A stretch of DNA of 15,448 bases from Pseudomonadota bacterium (GTDB lineage: Bacteria > Pseudomonadota > Alphaproteobacteria > Micropepsales > Micropepsaceae): the NCBI GenBank assembly GCA_025360685.1, contig JANYBR010000406.1, positions 1 to 15,448 of the forward strand, given 5' to 3'. Under the pieces are notes generated by a model. The model ran no database searches and was not told where the DNA came from. It worked only from the letters and a program-made list of their open reading frames with translations. Shown here in pieces: positions 13,553 through 15,448 of the stretch. Positions within the stretch are counted from its first letter, which is position 1, and each line of letters begins with the position of its first letter. Made by a program: the position numbers and the translations under genes.

Positions 13553-14374
13553 TCAGTTTCGTGGTTCCGCCGCAACCGGGGGCACAAAGTCGTCATCGAA
13601 GATGCGCTCGGGATGATACGCCGTCACCATTCCCATGAAGGACGGCCAGATGCTGTAACCCAGCAGCTCGCGCACGCGCGGCGGCATGGTCTTGGCGATA
13701 TCGCGCGGGATGGCGAGGAAAAAGTTTTCCTGCTGGCGCAGCCACCCCTCGCAATATTGGTAGGTGATGGCGAGCCTGGGCGCGTTGCTGCGATTGGCGC
13801 CGCCGCCATGGATCAGCGTGCCGGGAAAAACGATGCAGGAGCCGGCCTTCATCACCACCGGCCGCTTTTCGGCCTGTGCCTTCGGCAAGGCGCCTTGATC
13901 GACCGGTCCCCAGGTGTGGCTGCCGGGCACGATCATGGTGGCACCGTTCTCCTGCGTGAAGTCGTCGATGGCGCAGATCATGCTGACGCTGAGCGGCGGC
14001 CGCGGGCGCGGCACCTTGTAGAAACTGTCGTCGGAGTGAAGCCCTTGCTCCGCTTCGCCGGGATGGATCTGGATCGCCTGCGCCGCGCTTAAGAGGAAAT
14101 TGGGCGCGAGGAAGCGGCCGATCAGCGCGAGCAAACGCGGCTCCTGCGCGATGCACTCGAACACCTTGCCGCGGCCGACGAGCGTGTAGACGCGCTCGGT
14201 GGTGAACCCTTCGAACGCATTGCGGCCGCGATGGCGGCCCAGATGCGGCGCAACCCCGGCGCGAACTTCCGCAAGCGTCGCCGCATCGAGAAAATCCCCG
14301 ATGATCGTGAAGCCGTCGCGATTGATGTTCGCGGCGTGTGATTCGGCAGAAAAAGCGCTGTCAGCTTGACCCAT
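13553..14374 (-). CDS. Phytanoyl-CoA dioxygenase (PhyH) family protein
   Basis: This is a 273-aa Fe(II)/2-oxoglutarate-dependent oxygenase. The facial triad is visible: H113 and D115 in QGLHSDDSFYK, and the distal H189 in FPGTLIHGGGANRSN. R200 in PRLAITYQY is the expected 2-oxoglutarate anchor. The start region INRDGFTIIGDFLDAATLAEV and the central ENGATMIVPGSHTWG (142-156) are family-typical. PhyH proteins hydroxylate varied small molecules and bacterial members rarely act on phytanoyl-CoA, so no substrate is assigned. ATG 14374 has GGGGTGA just upstream. The gene follows the acetyltransferase by 17 bp on the same strand, probably as part of one transcript beginning beyond the right edge. 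Confidence 0.92.
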   Translation of the reverse strand: MGQADSAFSAESHAANINRDGFTIIGDFLDAATLAEVRAGVAPHLGRHRGRNAFEGFTTERVYTLVGRGKVFECIAQEPRLLALIGRFLAPNFLLSAAQAIQIHPGEAEQGLHSDDSFYKVPRPRPPLSVSMICAIDDFTQENGATMIVPGSHTWGPVDQGALPKAQAEKRPVVMKAGSCIVFPGTLIHGGGANRSNAPRLAITYQYCEGWLRQQENFFLAIPRDIAKTMPPRVRELLGYSIWPSFMGMVTAYHPERIFDDDFVPPVAAEPRN

Positions 14375-14391
14375 CTGTCACCCCGTCGCGC

Positions 14392-15003
14392 TTAATGTTC
14401 CGGCGCCTTACGCCACATCGGCCACAGAGTCGGACCGCCGGGGATCCTGATCTCGCCCGTCACCTCGAAGCCGAAGCTCTTGTAGATCGGAATGTTCGTG
14501 TCCTTGCTCGATTCCAGATAGCAGGGCAGCCGCACGGCATCGGCGCGCGCCAGCTGGTCGCGCATGATCAGGCTGCCATAGCCCTTGCCCTGCATTGCAG
14601 GGTCGGTGCCGATGGTCTGCAGGTACCAGTGTGGCTTTTGCGGATGGACTTTCTCCACGTGATCCATCGTGCTCATCACATTGAAAACGCCTGCGCCGAA
14701 GATGCCGAGCAGCTCCGGCGCATTGGCGATGTACTGCCACAGTGTCACGTGCCAGCCATTGGGCGGCCGCCACAAGGTTGCTGCTTCATAGCCGTTCGTC
14801 ACGTAGCAGGCGTGATAGGGCAGACCAAGCTTGAACAGAACTTTGAACATGCGCGGCAGCGCTGTCGCGCGCGATGCCTCGTCCGGAATCAGGTGCGAGG
14901 TCAGCGGATCGTCATTGAACGCCCGTGCCAGCATCGCGGCTAGCGGTTCGGCATCGGACCAGGTTGCGACGCGTACGCTGGCGCCGCTCGTCCGCGCGCT
15001 CAT
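14392..15003 (-). CDS. GNAT family N-acetyltransferase
   Basis: This is a 203-aa acetyl-CoA-dependent acetyltransferase of unknown substrate. The start SVRVATWSDAEPLAAMLARA (9-28) is the usual first strand and helix of the fold. The core HWYLQTIGTDPAMQGKGYGS (125-144) includes the acyl-CoA loop Q-G-K-G-Y-G, and PCYLESSKDTNIPIYKSFGF (160-179) is the motif B end. It resembles GNATs annotated as puromycin-type or generic acetyltransferases, but I would not assign resistance. ATG 15003 comes one base after the TGA of the upstream VWA gene, so translation is probably coupled; an in-frame GTG at 15021 would overlap that gene instead. It is followed by the PhyH gene after 17 bp. Confidence 0.88.
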   Translation of the reverse strand: MSARTSGASVRVATWSDAEPLAAMLARAFNDDPLTSHLIPDEASRATALPRMFKVLFKLGLPYHACYVTNGYEAATLWRPPNGWHVTLWQYIANAPELLGIFGAGVFNVMSTMDHVEKVHPQKPHWYLQTIGTDPAMQGKGYGSLIMRDQLARADAVRLPCYLESSKDTNIPIYKSFGFEVTGEIRIPGGPTLWPMWRKAPEH

Positions 15004-15004
15004 C

Positions 15005-15448
15005 TCAGCGATTGAGCTCACGCATCGCGCTGTCGAGGCCGCCCAAAGTGAGCGGGAACATGCGATTGTTCATCAGCTGCTGCATCAGGCCGATCGAGGG
15101 TGTGTAGTCCCAATGCTTCTCGGCGACGGGATTGAGCCACACCGCGTGCTCGAACATCGACGTCACGCGGTCGAGCCAGATCGCGCCCGGTTCCTCGTTC
15201 CAATGCTCCACGCTGCCACCCGGATAGGTGACCTCGTAGGGGCTCATGGTCGCGTCGCCGACGAAGATGATCTTGTAGTCGCGCGGATATTTGTTCAGCA
15301 CGTCCCAGGTGTTGAGTTTTTCGTTGTGGCGGCGGCGATTGTCCTTCCATACCGCCTCGTACAGGCAATTGTGGAAGTAGAAGAAATCCATGTGCTTGAA
15401 TTCGGTCTTGGCCGCGCTGAACAGCTCCTCGCAGAGCTTGATGTGCGC
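15005..15448 (-). CDS. CoxE-like VWA domain protein, 5' part missing
   Basis: Only the last 147 residues are present; the frame continues through the right edge. The visible part is a von Willebrand factor A fold: a helix (AHIKLCEELFSAAKTEFKHM), the strand DFFYFHNCLYEAVW, then YKIIFVGDATMSPYEV with the late Asp of a MIDAS-type site. FEHAVWLNPVAEKHWDYTPS and MFPLTLGGLDSAM follow near the C-terminus. This matches a well-conserved alphaproteobacterial CoxE-type VWA protein, usually encoded beside a MoxR-like AAA+ ATPase. Such pairs assist maturation of metalloenzymes or act as chaperone-like systems. The ATPase would be expected just beyond the right edge. Its stop lies one base before the next acetyltransferase start. 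Confidence 0.85.
   Translation of the reverse strand, partial: AHIKLCEELFSAAKTEFKHMDFFYFHNCLYEAVWKDNRRRHNEKLNTWDVLNKYPRDYKIIFVGDATMSPYEVTYPGGSVEHWNEEPGAIWLDRVTSMFEHAVWLNPVAEKHWDYTPSIGLMQQLMNNRMFPLTLGGLDSAMRELNR

Noticed and set aside
13375..13596. Small minus-strand frame across the inverted repeat, with a repeated ARRSAGHP-like segment
   Set aside because: The repeated peptide is simply translation of the two REP arms; no ribosome binding site or family match.

Overview
The window is GC-rich, densely coded chromosomal DNA from an alphaproteobacterium. Three things point there: the Nfu (NFU1-type) gene two genes upstream of tsaB beside a DUF1674/SDHAF4 gene, the htpX-rsmB pair, and a TipN-like coiled-coil protein with two membrane segments, a family known from Caulobacter and its relatives. 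I cannot name the genus. I see no rRNA, tRNA, CRISPR array, insertion sequence, phage gene or plasmid function, so the window reads as core and semi-core genome.

Region 1 (1-4245) is a divergent housekeeping block. Leftward run DUF1674/SDHAF4 -> Nfu scaffold -> RutE-like flavin reductase -> tsaB (cut by the left edge). Rightward run htpX -> rsmB, overlapping by 4 bp. The themes are Fe-S and complex II maturation, membrane protein quality control, and tRNA/rRNA modification.

Region 2 (4240-8316): the TipN-like gene runs leftward and its stop codon lies inside the end of rsmB. A divergent NnrU-family membrane protein follows, then a leftward two-part GNAT acetyltransferase, and a rightward single-domain HPt phosphotransfer protein only 28 bp from the acetyltransferase start.

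Region 3 (8486-10528) looks like a redox operon: a thioredoxin-reductase-like ferredoxin-NADP+ reductase, a mitochondrial/ISC-type [2Fe-2S] ferredoxin, and a class I SAM methyltransferase, with 36-bp gaps. The reductase and ferredoxin are natural electron-transfer partners. A short REP-like sequence between them appears to supply the ferredoxin ribosome binding site.

Region 4 (10850-12682) is a Tat-exported DUF885 zinc-peptidase-like protein behind a 321-bp non-coding stretch with several short palindromes. Region 5 (12701-15448) is a leftward set: CoxE-like VWA protein (cut by the right edge) -> GNAT acetyltransferase -> phytanoyl-CoA dioxygenase-like oxygenase, then a 133-bp REPIN-like double hairpin, then a glutathione S-transferase.

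I did not find a convincing new multi-gene system. The most notable items are the REPIN-like element, overlapping hairpins in the Nfu leader, the reductase/ferredoxin/methyltransferase operon, and the RutE homologue between nfu and tsaB with no other rut gene in view.
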